A stretch of 64,000 nt of DNA from Ambrosia x helenae (Eukaryota; Streptophyta; Magnoliopsida; Asterales; Asteraceae): assembly GCA_030844895.1 (NCBI GenBank), contig CM061233.1, positions 48,823,937-48,887,936 of the forward strand, given 5' to 3'. A program made the translations under genes and the position numbers. Below, piece by piece: positions 47,532 to 62,500 of the stretch (positions are counted from its first letter, which is position 1; each line of letters opens with the position of its first letter). The notes beneath the pieces are model-generated. The model did no database searches. It saw only the letters and a list, made by a program, of their open reading frames with translations, and was not told where the DNA came from.

Positions 47532-50500
47532 TTAATTCATTTGTGACAAATCAATAACTTCTTGTGTGTCAATCTTGGTAACAAAAAGCCTACGTTTGTC
47601 CGAACACCATTTGAAGAGGCAGTAGTCCCCAATAGAAATACCTTCTGATTCACGCAAGACATCCCATCCAATGGCAGTAAACCTTAACAAAACAATCAAC
47701 AATACAAAAATATATAAGAGGTAAAGCAATTTTCGTAATCTAAGATAAATGAAAACGTATGTGATACCCCGCATTTTCATGTTAACACTTTTGCTGAACT
47801 CTAGTTAACTTACATATTCACACGTGGTTAAATACTTAACTAGGGTTAGTTAAGGAGGCCTAACATATGTTAGATAATATTAACATATGTTATAATTAGG
47901 AAAATCCTTGTTTTGACACACACACGAGTCCTGTATCCCGAACGTCCGTGATTTGTCTAACATATATAATAATGTGTACAATTGAATTATGATGAATGTG
48001 AAGTTACATGTTTATGTGGATTACATGTTTATGTGAATTACCGCTTGACTGAAAGTTAATATGTAAACCATGCAAATTACGTGCACGTTATGATTAATAT
48101 GTTATGAGATGATAAAAACAATGGTTTTTATGCAAGTTAGGGTGGTTAATATTATCGGGTCTGGTATTGGGCTACAACATGATTAACGGGTCCAGTTAGT
48201 GGACTACAAGGGGCCCTAATACCCAATTACTTGGGCTCTAAGCCAATTCATATTATATATATAGAAAAAAAAAATAACCATAACCCTACTACTCCTTTGC
48301 GCCGTGAACAAGGAACCCACCCCCACTCTCTCTCAATTTCAATTAAACAACAAATCCTCTTGATTAATCAAAGTGGTGTTGGGAGGGATCTCTAAACCTT
48401 GAGGATTTCTTGCATTGAAAGGTATAATTTTTATAAGTTTTATGATAATTGTTAATGTTTTGAAAAGCTTTTAAAAACCCTAGAAACTCTATGAGTATGA
48501 ATCGCATGTGTATGTGTTTGTGTAAATTTTTAGATGTTTTGCATGGAGGTTTATGAGAATAGATGTACGTGATTATAATTAGGGTTTAGGAATGTGAAAA
48601 ATACAGATTTTAACATGATTATATATGAGGATTTCATGGAATATGTGATTATGGATGATTAGGGTTTATGAATAACTTGGGGGTGCAAGTTTCAGTTTTC
48701 TGACAGATTCGTTAGGGTGTTTTGTAGGGTCTGTATTGTGATGATAAATTGATTGTTTTGATCGATTCTTTACATGAATGGATTTTACATGGTCTTAGCT
48801 TTTTAAAATGGGCAAAATCATCTGATTTGGATGTCGTTTGATATGTTTTTGGAATTTTATTTGATTAAAGGTCATATCAGATTTTCGGAATTATAAATTG
48901 GGTCAACTTTAAACGGGTATAACTCGAGTTTTACAAAGAATTAAGTTATGCAATTTGGACAGCAGGTCAATATAGGAAATACTTGGCTTTTCCAAGTGGA
49001 TTCACCTCGTTTGGGTGAATACACAAGTTTTGGGAATTTTTCCACTAAACTGACCTGTTGTGGAAATTTTCTGGACATAGCTGTGTTGTACGAATTTTAA
49101 TAATTTTTGTGTTTGGTTTTGAGACAAAACAAAAATATGGGTTATTAAATGAATCCCAAAGAATATTCAGTAAAACTTTGGGAGTTTAAATAATTGGTTA
49201 AGTATTTTAAATAAATTAGTTTTCGTGGCGCACAATCTGTCCTAAAAACGCAGATTGTGTATTATGTGTTTATGTGACTATTTGGAGTCTTATATGATAT
49301 GTATTTGACATGAAATTATATGAATACTTATAGGAGATGTGTATAAGGTATAAAACTGATAATAATCATTATGATCACCAACGGGATACGTAGGACTTAC
49401 TTGTGCATGTAGAGTCACTAGGTGTCACTACACGATTTGAACTTTAGAAGTTTTGGACAAACGAGTTACATGATGTGTTGGTTATGCACGTATACTCACC
49501 TAGTGACACTTGTAATAGGGAGTCGGTAGCTCGTTACTGTTTGAGAGATTTGGATCATTCACGTGCAACCTAAGGTGAGTTTCACTACTTTTTCTCAAAA
49601 GCATGCGTCTCAGGTTTGAGACAACTTTGGTAAACGTTTTCTAGTCCGGTTTGGGACTACTTTTACATCTCGGGTTTATGACTCCTTGTGTGGGTCGGGT
49701 TTTGACTCCTTGTGTGGGTTGGGTTTTGACTCCTTATGTGGCTCGGGTTTACGATTCCTTGTGTGGATCGGGTTTTTGATCAGTTTAAAACTTATTGGTC
49801 CTTTGTGAACTAAACACTCTATCATTTGGAAAGTCCTTGCATATAATTGGGTTAATCGCTGGAGGCGAACAGGGTATTAGTTGATAGCGCTATTAGGTTG
49901 TGCAGCAACCTCATGCCTGAGGTGCTTGAGGCACGGGCATGAACTTCTGACCACATTTGAGAACTAGTGTTGATAGACACCAGTTATTGAGGCAAATTAT
50001 TATGTTACTGAAGGTGTCCCAATAATACTGTTTAGTTGCAATGAGTGGGTTAGCTACCCCTGACACGCTTAAACTAATGATACTTGAACATTTTGGTCTG
50101 GAGGACCTACGCTTTTACTTGGTTACGTGGTTTTGGAAACCAGCGCATTTACTTACTCATTTTCTTTACTTAGTGAACTCACCAACATTGTTTGTTGACC
50201 CACGATATACATGCTTTTGCAGGTAGTTAGCTTCCGGTGCCACGATTAGAAAGCACTGCACACTTCACTGAATTTGGGGTTTTGGGCATACACTTAAATT
50301 ATATATCATGCTTTTACATTTTCTTTCGTATGGTTTTAATTTGGGCGCATTGTTTTGCGCATGGTTTTAAAATGTTTAAATTTGGTTTACGCTTCCGCAG
50401 CTTAACTAAACTTGGTTTTTGAAAACGAACTAAATGGTTTGGGCATTTAGAGTTCGTTCATATGACTTATGGCTATGGGATCCTGGTATGTCATGCGCCT

Positions 50501-53500
50501 CGCGGTATAAACCCCGCAGTGGAAATTTGAGGGTGTGACAGATTGGTATCAGAGCCATTGGTTATAGTGAACTAGGACTGCATGTTGAGTCTAGTCTATA
50601 ATCATCATAGCATAAGTACACTCACAACTTAGGTGCACAACTAGCTTTTAGCTACATATATCTACAACACATGATTTCGGGAGATATGTTATCTTCTAGT
50701 TCTAGACCTAATTCTGAACACGTCAATGGTGGGAACCCAGGGTTACACCAGGTGGCGCATTACTGGGAGTTCTTCCCCGTGGGGAGCTCCTATTTTGTTT
50801 GTGAAGAAGAAGGACGGAAGTCTTCGCATGTGTATCGATTATCGTGAGCTGAACAAAGTGACCATCAAGAATCGTTATCCTCTTCCTCGTATTGATGATC
50901 TCTTTGACCAGCTCCAGGGCTCCAGCTACTATTTGAAGATTGATTTGCGGTCCGGTTATCACCAGTTGTGCGTCAGGGAAGCTGACATTCAGAAGACTGC
51001 TTTTCGCACTCGTTATGGCCATTTTGAGTTCTTGGTCATGCCTTTTGGTCTCACTAACGCACCGGCGGTGTTCATGGATTTAATGAACCGCGTTTGCAAA
51101 CCTTACCTTGATAAGTTCGTCATCGTGTTTATTGACGATATTCTGGTTTATTCTAAGAACAAGACGGATCATGAGGAACATCTACGGTTGATCTTGGAAC
51201 TTTTGAGACAGGAGCAGTTGTATGCTAAGTTCTCAAAGTGTGATTTTTGGTTGCGTGAAGTTCAATTCCTAGGACATGTGGTTAATGAACTGGGAATTCA
51301 TGTCGATCCGGCTAAGATCGAAGCTATTAAAGACTGGGAAGCACCAAAGACACCATCTGAGGTGCGGCAATTCCTAGGTCTTGCGGGTTACTATCGTCGT
51401 TTCATTGAGGGATTTTCGAAGATCGCTCAACCCCTCACTACTCTTACCCAGAAGGACCGAAAGTTCGACTGGGATGAACCACAAGAATCAGCATTTCAAT
51501 TGCTGAAGCTTAAACTTTGTTCTGCACCTATCTTATCTTTACCTGAGGGTACAGATGACTTCGTTGTGTACTGTGACGCTTCTATTCGTGGTCTCGGTTG
51601 TGTGTTGATGCAACGCGGGAAGGTTATTGCTTATGCTTCTCGTCAACTCAAAGTTCATGAGAAGAATTACACTACTCATGACTTGGAACTGGGTGCGGTA
51701 GTCTTTGCGTTGAAAATCTGGAGACATTACTTGTACGGTACCAAGTGTGAAGTATATACCGATCACAAGAGTCTTCAGCATATTTTCGACCAGAAGGTGT
51801 TGAACATGCGGCAGCGTCGCTGGGTTGAACTCCTGAACGATTATGACTGTGCTATCAAATACCATCCTGGCAAGGCGGACGTTGTGGCGGACGCCTTGAG
51901 TAGTAAGGAGTCTGCGAATCCTCGCCGTGTTCGAGCCTTACAGCTCACCATTCATTCGTCATTGCCTGACCGAATCCGTTCTGCATAGTTGGAAGCCTTG
52001 AAGGAGGAAAACCTTAAGGCTGAGACTATGCACAGTGCTGACAGGCATCTTGAACTCCGGACCGATGGCTTACACTATTTTGCGGGACGTGTTTAGGTCC
52101 CATTGTTCGGGGGATTGCGCGAGCTTATTTTGGATGAAGCTCACAAATCCCGGTATTCTATTCACCCTGGCTCCGATAAGATGTATCAGGATTTGAAGAT
52201 ACTTTATTGGTGGCCAAACATGAAAGCTGATATAGCTTCTTATGTCAGCAAGTGCTTGACTTGTGCTAAAGTCAAGGTGGAGTATCAGAGGTCGTCTGGT
52301 CTCCTGCAACAACCAGAGGTTCCGGAGTGGAAGTGAGAGCGAATCACGATGGATTTTGTCACCAAGCTACCAAGGTCACCTAGTGGTTATGATATGATCT
52401 GGGTGATTGTTGACCGGCTGACAAAATCGGCGCGTTTCATACCTATTAAGGAAACCGATGGACTCGAGCGGTTGGCTCGACTTTACCTTAAGGAGGTGGT
52501 TGCTCGGCACGGGGTGCCTGTCTCTACTATCTTTGATCGTGATTCTCGTTTTGCTTCGCGTTTCTGGAAGGCTCTGCACAAGGCTTTGGGTACTCAGTTG
52601 GATATGAGTACGACTTATCATCCGCAAACTGATGGACAGAGTGAGCGGACGATTCAAACCTTGGAAGACATGCTTCGGGCGTGTGTTATCGATTTTGGCA
52701 AGAGTTGGGAAATTCACCTACCGTTGGTGGAGTTTTCCTACAACAACAGCTATCACTCTAGTATCAAGGCAGCTCCGTTCGAGGCTCTATACGGACGGAA
52801 ATGTCGATCACCACTTTGTTGGGCCGAGGTGGGCGAGAGCCAGCTCACTGGTCCGGAACTTGTGTACGAAACTTCGGAGAAAATCGTACAGATTCGTCAC
52901 CGTTTGGCTGCTGCACGGGATCGTCAGAAGAGTTATGCCGATCGCCGTCGAAAACCTTTGGAGTTCCAGGTTGGGGAGAGGGTACTTCTGAAAGTTTCAC
53001 CATGGAAGGGCGTCATACGCTTTGGAAAGCGCGACAAGCTTAACCCTCGATATGTCAGACCGTTCGCAATCCTGGATCGGATTGGACCGGTGGCATACAG
53101 ACTTGACTTACCGGCGGAGCTCGGTAGTGTGCACAACATCTTCCATGTGTCTAATTTGAAGAAGTGTTTGGCTGATGAATCTCTCATTGTACCACTGGAG
53201 GAGATCAAGGTTGATGATCGTCTTCGCATTGTGGAGGAACCTGTTGAGATTCTCGACTATAAGATTCGTAGCCTTCGTCGGAGTAAAATCCACATCGTCA
53301 AAGTTCATTGGAACTCGAATCGTAGGCCGGAGTTCACGTGGGAACGGGAGGATCAAATGAAAGCTAAACATCCTCATCTTTTTCCGAAACGCGCGTTCGA
53401 ATCGAGGCATGTTATTGCTGAAGCGGAATGAATCTCGGGTCAAGATTCCTTTCAACGTGGGGATGATGTGACATCCGGTAATTTTCCTTTTCGTTTCATT

Positions 53501-56500
53501 CATTTTGGGGCTTTGTGCAATTTTCGGGACGAAAATTCTTTCAACGTGGGGATGATGTGACACCTGGCATATTTGGCTTAAACATTTTAGTAACATCTAA
53601 GTCTACCTTAGCAGGAAACGTTTATAAACAGACTTAACTGGGTTAGTTGAGTCGGGTCAAGTTAGGATTGTCCAGGGTTCAATGATCTGGAGGATCATTG
53701 GGAGTCATTTTGGGAATACACTAGTACCGGGTCCCGTTGTTGGTGACATTACATGAACTAATTAAGTGAAAGTGTAGATTATGGGTCATGTGGTGGATTA
53801 TATACATAGATGTGTTTAAATGATGTGTAGATAATTATCCATGCTTAAATATGTTAAACATAGACTAAGGTTGCATGCTCATATGTTAAGATGTGTTAGA
53901 ATGCGTTAAACACGACAAACTGGAAAACTAGATAAACATGGGTTCTGGTTCGACCACTTCGAGTGGTCGAAGGAGGAAATTTGTTTGGTTCGACCCTTTG
54001 AAAATGGGCGAACCTGGGTTGAGGAATTGAAAGAATTTCCTTCGACCAGGACAGGGCTCATCCGACCCTGTGAAAGGGTCGAAGGAGGCTACCTTCGACC
54101 ACTGATAGGGGGCGAAGGAGGATTAGTATAAATACCAAACTTTGTCATTTTTCACCATTTCACAAACCCTAACCGTCTCAAAACACTCTCAAACGATTTT
54201 AATCACTAAGGAAGGAGTTTTTGCTCTTCTTTTTCATAATCTAACCTATCTACAACATCTAAACAAGAATCCAAGGTGTGTTCTTAATCCTAAATCCTTT
54301 TTAAAGCATTTTAATTCGTTTTCATCTAACCCTAATTGTCCGGATCTGTTCTAAGGGTGTTTTCATGATAAAAACCTTTTAAACATCTTTTTAAACCAAA
54401 ACCTTATCATTTAACATAGGTTTTCATGATAATAAACATATGATAATTATGTATTATGTGGTGTTATGTATTGTTCAATGATTTGCTACTGTATCTGTGA
54501 TAGAAACATGATATAGGATTGTTATCGATGCTAGTTTATGGTTGTTTAGGGTTAGAGATGGATAGATGGTGATATTATGGGTATTTTGGGGGTTTTAACG
54601 AATCTAGACTTGATGCATGATATTTATGATCAATAGAACTAATAGGGAAAAATCGAACACTCGACAAACTGAGCATTTTAAGTTGAATATGGATTGATTT
54701 CAAAAGTTTCCAAATTGGGTAAAGAATCCATGCATGATTGTGATGTTTTCATAATTTTTACCATTTTGGGAAAGGGCTAAAATGGACGTATTATTGGGGG
54801 AAATCGGTGGGGTTTTGTAGGGATAAGTTATTCATACTTGACTGCTGTGTTTGATGATGTTTCGAGGTGTTTCGAATGTGTTTGAAGCGTTTTTAGGAAA
54901 ATTTGTACAATAGGGGCGAACCTGGACTCCTTCGACCAATCGGGTGGGCGAAGGAGAGAATCCAGGGTCGAACCTGGAAAATGTTGGGCGAACCTGATCA
55001 AACGGTCGAACGTGGAAAAACGGGCGAAGGAGAACTTAAAAACGGGCGAAGGAGATTTAACCTGACTGGTTCGACCGTTCTGATGCAGAAATGAGTTTTT
55101 TGATACAAACTAAGTGTTTTATGCTTGAACCTTGTGTGTAATCTATGTGTACTTGATTAGTTAGGGTAATGGGTCACCAACGGGATGTCGGGTCGGTCTA
55201 GTGTGTCGGTTGAACATTTGAACACGCTTAAAACATACTTAGTTACGATCTGGACAATCGGGGACTAGATAACCTTATGGTTATTAGTCAGAACACTTAT
55301 GTGAACATTTTGATAGATCTCCGGTAGAGGGATTATCAAGGGCTTAGCATTTTACTAGTAACCGAAGAACGCCATCTAAGGTGAGTTCACGGTCCCACTG
55401 TTACTGCTTTAACTTTTGGGGGAGAAAACATGCGCTAAACTATTTTGGTAACATATGTCATACTATGGTTTTTAACTTTGTATTGCTATACGATCTTTGG
55501 AAGTCCCGGGGAAAACCATGAATGTGCAGGGATGCACAACGGGGGAAATGTGGATAGATCTATTGGGCGTGACATGCCCCACTCGTCGGCTTGGAGGGCC
55601 GGGCGGGTGCATGTTGTCTCGAACTGGAACATTGGTATCATGCTGAACATTCGGGCTGCTTAAACATATGCTAAACATTGCTAAACGTGTCTAGTAATGG
55701 TTTCCAATCGTAGTAGTAATAAAACATACGCCTAGCTAGCGTACTTGGTAACATTGATATAGTATGGACATGGTAACGTTTTGGTAACACTTGGTAACAT
55801 ATTGAACAAACCTGTGAACTCACCAGCATTATATGTTGACGTCTTTTTGGCATGTTTTTCTCAGGTCGCTAAGGTAGCAACAAATGGAACTAGGCGCACG
55901 GGTCTGCATTGGCGTCTAGATTTAGTTCATGTTTTGTAATAAACACTTGGTACATTTGGGTCTATGGTTTGTAACTTGTCTAATGCTTCCGCTACTGATT
56001 TTGAGTTTATGAAAACTATGTCTTTTTGAATGTCACGTATCTTCATATAGAGTTGTTTATTGTGACCGTTGACTTGGATCCTGGTTTGTCATGCGCCTCG
56101 CGGTAAAACTCCGCAAGTGGAAATTGAGGGTGTGACATTAGTATCCTAACAAACCTCATGGATGAGGAAACAACAATAGTACAAGGGAGGGAGCCCTTGC
56201 GATCGTTGTGGCGCACGTACACAGGTACCATTAAACCGAATCAAATTGAAGAAATTCAAATACTGAGACTTATCCTTTTTCAATGAGCAAGGAGACAATT
56301 AGTTTCTGTTCCTTGTTACTTGATCTTTCTTACTTTCATTCGAAACTCAGACGGGACTGGGTTACACATATAGAATTCATTTCTTACTTTAGTACCTTAC
56401 GCCTAGTGCGAGCGGGCGAACGTATGACTGTACATCCTTGTTTCTAATAAGCATATGGTAGATTCATGGGAACACATTAGATCAGGGCTTGTTACACACA

Positions 56501-59500
56501 CTCTTGGGGAGTTATGTAAAGCCTGCGACGTAGTGCAACATCACAAGGGAAGATGAAACCTACTAATGGCTGATAGCCACGATTGGAGGAACGAGTGGTA
56601 CAACTTACCACTAAACGAGCTTACATAGGACTAGAGAAGGAGACTGTACGTGATGAGAACCATATAACACTGACACCAAGAAAGAGGAGGAAGAAGGGAT
56701 GGAAGGGGAACCTGAGCAGGGCGAGCACATGGAAAGTGAGGATGAAGGCTCTACTATCTAGACAGAGCGTGGCGACAATTGGCTCTTACCATTTTCTTAC
56801 CTAAATTTTCTTTTCTTTTCCCTTGTTAACTTAGATAAGACTGAGTTTTTATGATCAACGATAGGGTGGTTGAAGCCCTCGCATCTTTCCAACCTATTAA
56901 AGATCTATTTTACTAAATCGTTCTTTTCCCCTGACTTCCACGTTTGAACTTTCTTATACCTTGAACGTACATGCCACAACAACAACCTTTCATCGTATTT
57001 TTAAGTCTTTTTACTGATTGTAAACCTTGATACTCCAACGGAACTGAAGGAGACCGTCTGATTGCTTCGATAGTATAAGTCTTTGCCAAGTGCAGTTGCC
57101 CCAGGCAGGATGGGGTAATGTATGCTACATGCACACTCGAAGAGTTACAGATACTTGGATGAAGAACGTAACACCCTGTGTTGAAACCTAAAATTTTGTT
57201 ATATAAAGACGGATGGGTCTGAGATCGACGCCTACACTACCAAACTACAGGAGTTAGATACCATATGCTCGAATCTAATTAACCAACTTTACGAGCGGAT
57301 CGAATTTCATACCAAAAGGGTGGGTCCCTCATATTCGTGGCTTGGCCACTACAGCTCACCTACCCATACTCTAACAAATCTTTCAACTGGCTCGCAAACT
57401 CACTGATGAGGCTGTTGAGCATGGTACTTTTCCGAAGCATGGTGCTTCATCTTCTACTTTTGGTGATAGCAAGAGAACGTGGGATAGTATTAGGTATAAG
57501 TCCTTCAACAACAACTACCCCAACGGTAACAGCAACAATGGGGCTCGTGGAAGAGCATTTGTGATTGGCGCTGGGGAAGCTAGGACTGATAACAATGTCG
57601 TTATGGGTGTGTGATCCTTGAACGACACTCTTGCTTTTATTTTATATGATACTGGTGCGGACTATAGTTTTGTGTCGTCGAAATTTAACAAACAACTAGG
57701 GATGGTTCCTACTCTTCTTGATACCCCGTACTCTATAGAGTTAGCTGACGGGAAGCCTGTTGAGGTAACCCATATTCATCGTGAATGTAAGCTCGAGCTA
57801 GATGGGCAATTGTTTTGATCTCGTGGTTGGCATGGACTGGTTGTCCAAGCAACACACAGAAATTCTCTGTCAGGAGAAGATTGTTCGTGTCCCCCTCCTA
57901 AGTGGAGAACTTTTATCTATATAGGGTGATTGTGGTGGTGCCATGGTGGGCATTATTTCCTTTTTGAAAGCCCAGAAGTGTATTCGTAAGGGCTATCCGG
58001 CCATTTTGGCTAACATATCTAACACTCGAGCTGAAACTGAAACTAAGATTAAGGACATCCCAGTAGTCCGAGATTTCCCAGATGTTTTCAAAGAGGAACT
58101 ACCTGGATTTCCAAATCGATCTTGCGCCTGGAGCAGCTCCAGTTGCACGCGCACCATATCGCCTAGCACTAGGCGAACTTCAAGAACTGTCTACCCAACT
58201 CCAAGAGCTATTGGATAGGGGCTTTAACAGACCTAGTTCTTCGCTTTGGGGAGCTCCAGTTATGTTCGTTAAGAAGAAAGATGGGAGGTTCTGCATGCGT
58301 ATTGATTATCGGGAGTTGAACAAAGTGACGGTTGAGAACCGCTACCCTTTGCCTCGTATTGATGACTTGTTCGACCAGCTGCAAGGGTTGAGCTTCTATT
58401 CTAAGATTGACTTGAGATCAGGATACCATCAGCTGAGAGTCCGAGAGGAGGATGTGGCGAAGACCGCCTTTCGAACTCGTTATGGACATTATGAGTTTTT
58501 GGTGATGCCATTTGGGCTAACTAATGCACCGGCTGTGTTCATGGATCTGATGAACCGTGTGTGCAAGCCCTATTCGGACAAATTCGTCATAGTGTTCATA
58601 GATGACATACTGATTTATTCCAAGAGCAGGGAAGAGCACGAGCAACACCTGCAGCTGATCTTAGAACTATTGAGAAATGAGCAGTTGTATGCAAAATTCT
58701 CTAAATGTGACCTTTGGATTCGAGAAGTCCAATTTCTTGGACATGTGGTTAACGTGGCAGGAATACATGTCGATCCCGCCAAGATTGATGCTATTAAAAA
58801 GTGGGAAGCTCCTAAGACTCCTATAGAGGTGCGCCAGTTTCTTGGTCTTGCGGGATACTATCGCATATTCATTGAGGGATTCTCTAAGATCGTTCAACCC
58901 CTCACTGCTTTGACACAGAAGGGTATTACTTACAAGTGGGGAGATGCTAAAGAATCTGCTTTTCAATTATTAAAGTCGAAACTTTGCAGTGCACCTATAC
59001 TATCATTACCTGAGGGTACAGGAGACTTCGTGGTGTACTGTGGCGCGTCTATCCAAGGGTTAGGGTGTGTGCTGATGCAGCGTGATAAGGTGATCGCGTA
59101 TGCCTCACGACAATTAAAGGTTCACGAGAAGAATTACATCACCCATGACTTGGAACTGGGAGTAGTGGTTTTTGCTCTAAAGATCTGGAGGCATTATCTC
59201 TATGGGACGAGGTGTACGATCTTCACTGACCACAAGAGCCTCTAACACATATTCGATCGAAAGGAGCTGAACATGCAACAACGTCGATGAGTCGAGCTTC
59301 TGAATGATTATGACTGTGCCATCAAATATCATCCAGGGAAAGCTAATGTAGTAGCTGATGCCCTCAATCGTAAGGAAACGAAACCCAAACGGGTGCGAGC
59401 TTTACAACTCACTATACATTCTAATCTTCCTAATAAGATACGTGAAGCCCAAGGTGGGGCTTTGAAAAAAAGAAAACATCGGGCTTGAAACTTTACATGG

Positions 59501-62500
59501 TGCTGATAAGCACCTGGAACTAAAGACAGATGGTCTTCATTACTTTATAAATCGAGTCAGGATACCACGTTTTGGGGATCTCAGACAACTGGTGCTCGAT
59601 GAAGCTCACACATCTCAATATTCGGTACATCTTGGTTCGGACAAGATGTACCAAGATCTTAAAACTCTTTACTGGTGGCCAAACATGAAAGCTGAAATAG
59701 CCACTTATGTTAGTAAGTGCTTGACTTGCGCGAAGGTTAAGATTGAATATCAGAAACCTTCAGGCCTACTCCAGCAATCAGAAATCCCTATGTGGAAATG
59801 GGACGAGATTTCTATGGATTTTATTACAAAGCTTCCTAGAACGACAACGGGCCATAACATGATTTGGACTATCGTGGATTGTTTAACCAAATCGGCATAA
59901 TTTCTGGCAATGAAGGAAACGGACTCGTTGGAGAAACTAGCAAATCTCTACATCAAGGAGGTAGTCTCTAGGCATGGGGTGCCTACTTCTATTATATCTG
60001 ATCGCGATGCGTGATTCACTTCTCATTTCTGGACTACGCTCCAAAACGCTTTGGGAACTCGCCTAGATATGAGCACAGCCTATCATCCACAGACGGATGG
60101 ACAGAGTGAATGTACCATCCAAACATTGGAAGATCTGCTACGAGCGTGCGTGGTGGATTTTAGCAATAGTTGGGATAAGCACTTGCCTTTGATTGAATTC
60201 TCTTATAACAACAGCTACCACACTTCGATACAGTGTGCGCCTTTTGAGGCACTTTATGGACGCAAGTGTAGGTCTCCCATCTGCTGGACTGAGGTTAGGG
60301 ATGGCCAGCTAACAGGTCCTGAACTCGTGCACGAAACTTCTGAGAAGATAGTGCAAATCAGAAACCGGATGGCTGCTTCTCGAGATCGACATAAAAGTTA
60401 CGTTGATAAGCGTAGGAAACCTTTGGAGTTCCAGGTTGGGGACAAGGTGCTATTGAAGGTGTCACCATGGAAGGGTGTGATACGCTTTGGAAAACGGGGA
60501 AAGTTCAACCCACGATACGTTGGACCATTCGAGATTGTCGAAAGGATTGGTCCGGTAGCTTACGGGTTAAACCTGCCTAATGAACTTAATGGGGCACACG
60601 ATGTACTCCACGTATCAAATATAAAGAAATGCTTATCGGATACAACACTGATGGTGCCACTGGAGGAGATCCAGGTGGACGATCAGCTACGGTTCGTGGA
60701 AGAACCGGTGGAGATTCTTGAGCGGGGCGTCAAGAAACTTAAACAAAACACTATACCTATTGTTAAGGTACGATGGAATTCCGTCTAGGACCGGAATATA
60801 CGTGGAAGCGCAGAGATCAAATGCGGCTCAAATATCCACACCTCTTTACTTAACCTGAACCCGTGCATAGAATAAACGCTAAACATAAAACAGCTCTTTC
60901 AAAGTGAATTTCGGGGCGAAATTCCTTTCAACTTGGGGATGATGTGACATCCGGGAACCAAGCAGACACTTTTATAGCTGGCTTTATTGTTCACTTGCTG
61001 AATTTCGGGACGAAATTCTTTTCAACTTGGGGATGATGTGATACCCCGCATTTTCATGTTAACACTTTTGCTGAACTCTAGTTAACTTACATATTCATAC
61101 GTGGTTAAATACTTAACTAGGGTTAGTTAAGGAGGCCTAACATATGTTAGATAATATTAACATATGTTATAATTAGGAAAATCCTTGTTTTGACACACAC
61201 ACGAGTCCTGTATCCCGAACGTCGGTGATTTGTCTAACATATATAATAATGTGTACAATTGAATTATGATGAATGTGAAGTTACATGTTTATGTGGATTA
61301 CATGTTTATGTGAATTACCGCTTGACTGAAAGTTAATATGTAAACCATGCAAATTACGTGCACGTTATGATTAATATGTTATGAGATGATAAAAACAATG
61401 GTTTTTATGCAAGTTAGGGTGGTTAATATTATCGGATCCGGTATTGGGCTAAAACATGATTAACGGGTCCAGTTAGTGGACTACAAGGGGCCCTAATACC
61501 CAATTACTTGGGCCCCAAGCCAATTCCTATTATATATATAGAAAAAAAAATAACCCTAACCCTACTACTCCTTTGCGCCGTGAACAAGGAACCCACCCCC
61601 ACTCTCTCTCAATTTCAATTAAACAACAAATCCTCTTGATTAATCAAAGTGGTGTTGGGAGGGATCTCTAAACTTTGAGGATTTCTTGCATTGAAAGGTA
61701 TAATTTTTATAAGTTTTATGATAATTGTTAATGTTTTGAAAAGCTTTTTAAAAACCCTAGAAACTCTATGAGTATGAATCGCATGTGTATGTGTTTGTGT
61801 AAATTTTTAGATGTTTTGCATGGAGGTTTATGAGAATTGATGTACGTGATTATAATTAGGGTTTAGGAATGTGAAAAATACAGATTTTAACATGATTATA
61901 TATGAGGATTTCATGGAATATGTGATTATGGATGATTAGGGTTTATGAATAACTTGGGGTGCAAGTTTCAGTTTTCTGACAGATTCGTTAGGGTGTTTTG
62001 TAGGGTCTGTATTGTGATGATAAATTGATTGTTTTGATCGATTCTTTACATGAATGGATTTTACATGGTCTTAGCTTTTTAAAATGGGCAAAATCATCTG
62101 ATTTGGATATCATTTGATATGTTTTTGGAATTTTATTTGATTAAAGGTCATATCAGATTTTCGGATTTATAAATTAGGTCAACTTTAAACGGGTATAACT
62201 CGAGTTTTACAAAGAATTAAGTTATGAAATTTGGACAACAGGTCAATATTGGAAAAACTTGGCTTTTCCAAGTGGATTCACCTCGTTTGGGTGAATACAC
62301 AAGTTTTGGGAATTTTTCCACTAAACTGACCTGTTGTGGAAATTTTCTGGACATAGCTGTGTTGTACGAATTTTAATAATTTTTATGTTTGGTTTTGAGA
62401 CAAAACAAAAATATGGGTTATTAAATGAATCCCAAATAATATTCAGTAAAAATTTGGGAGTTTAATTAATTGGTTAAGTATTTTAAATAAATTAGTTTTT

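Larger units (their letters stand above)
47760..50540 (+). repeat. 5' LTR, 2781 bp
   Basis: It runs from TGTGATACCCCGC to GAGGGTGTGACA, followed by GAT and the PBS. It is nearly identical to 61037-63786 apart from scattered point differences and one extra 24-bp repeat unit. Confidence 0.94.
50720..56137 (+). mobile_element. Nested, 5'-truncated gypsy element
   Basis: It holds RT, RNase H, integrase, PPT and a 3' LTR (53556-56137) but no 5' LTR, gag or protease. Its LTR is the same family as 19927-22667 and unlike the outer LTRs. The abrupt start near 50720 suggests a deletion that took its 5' half together with the start of the host element's gag. The exact junction is not certain. Confidence 0.8.
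53556..56137 (+). repeat. 3' LTR of the nested element, 2582 bp
   Basis: It runs from TGTGACACCTGG to GAGGGTGTGACA. It shares ordered blocks with 19927-22667, including GGATGTCGGGTC, GGGCGGGTGCATGTTGTCTC, GTGAACTCACCAGCATTAT and GGTCGCTAAGGTAGC. Confidence 0.9.

Noticed and set aside
53108..53596. 162-codon minus-strand frame
   Set aside because: Antisense shadow of the integrase C-terminus and PPT.
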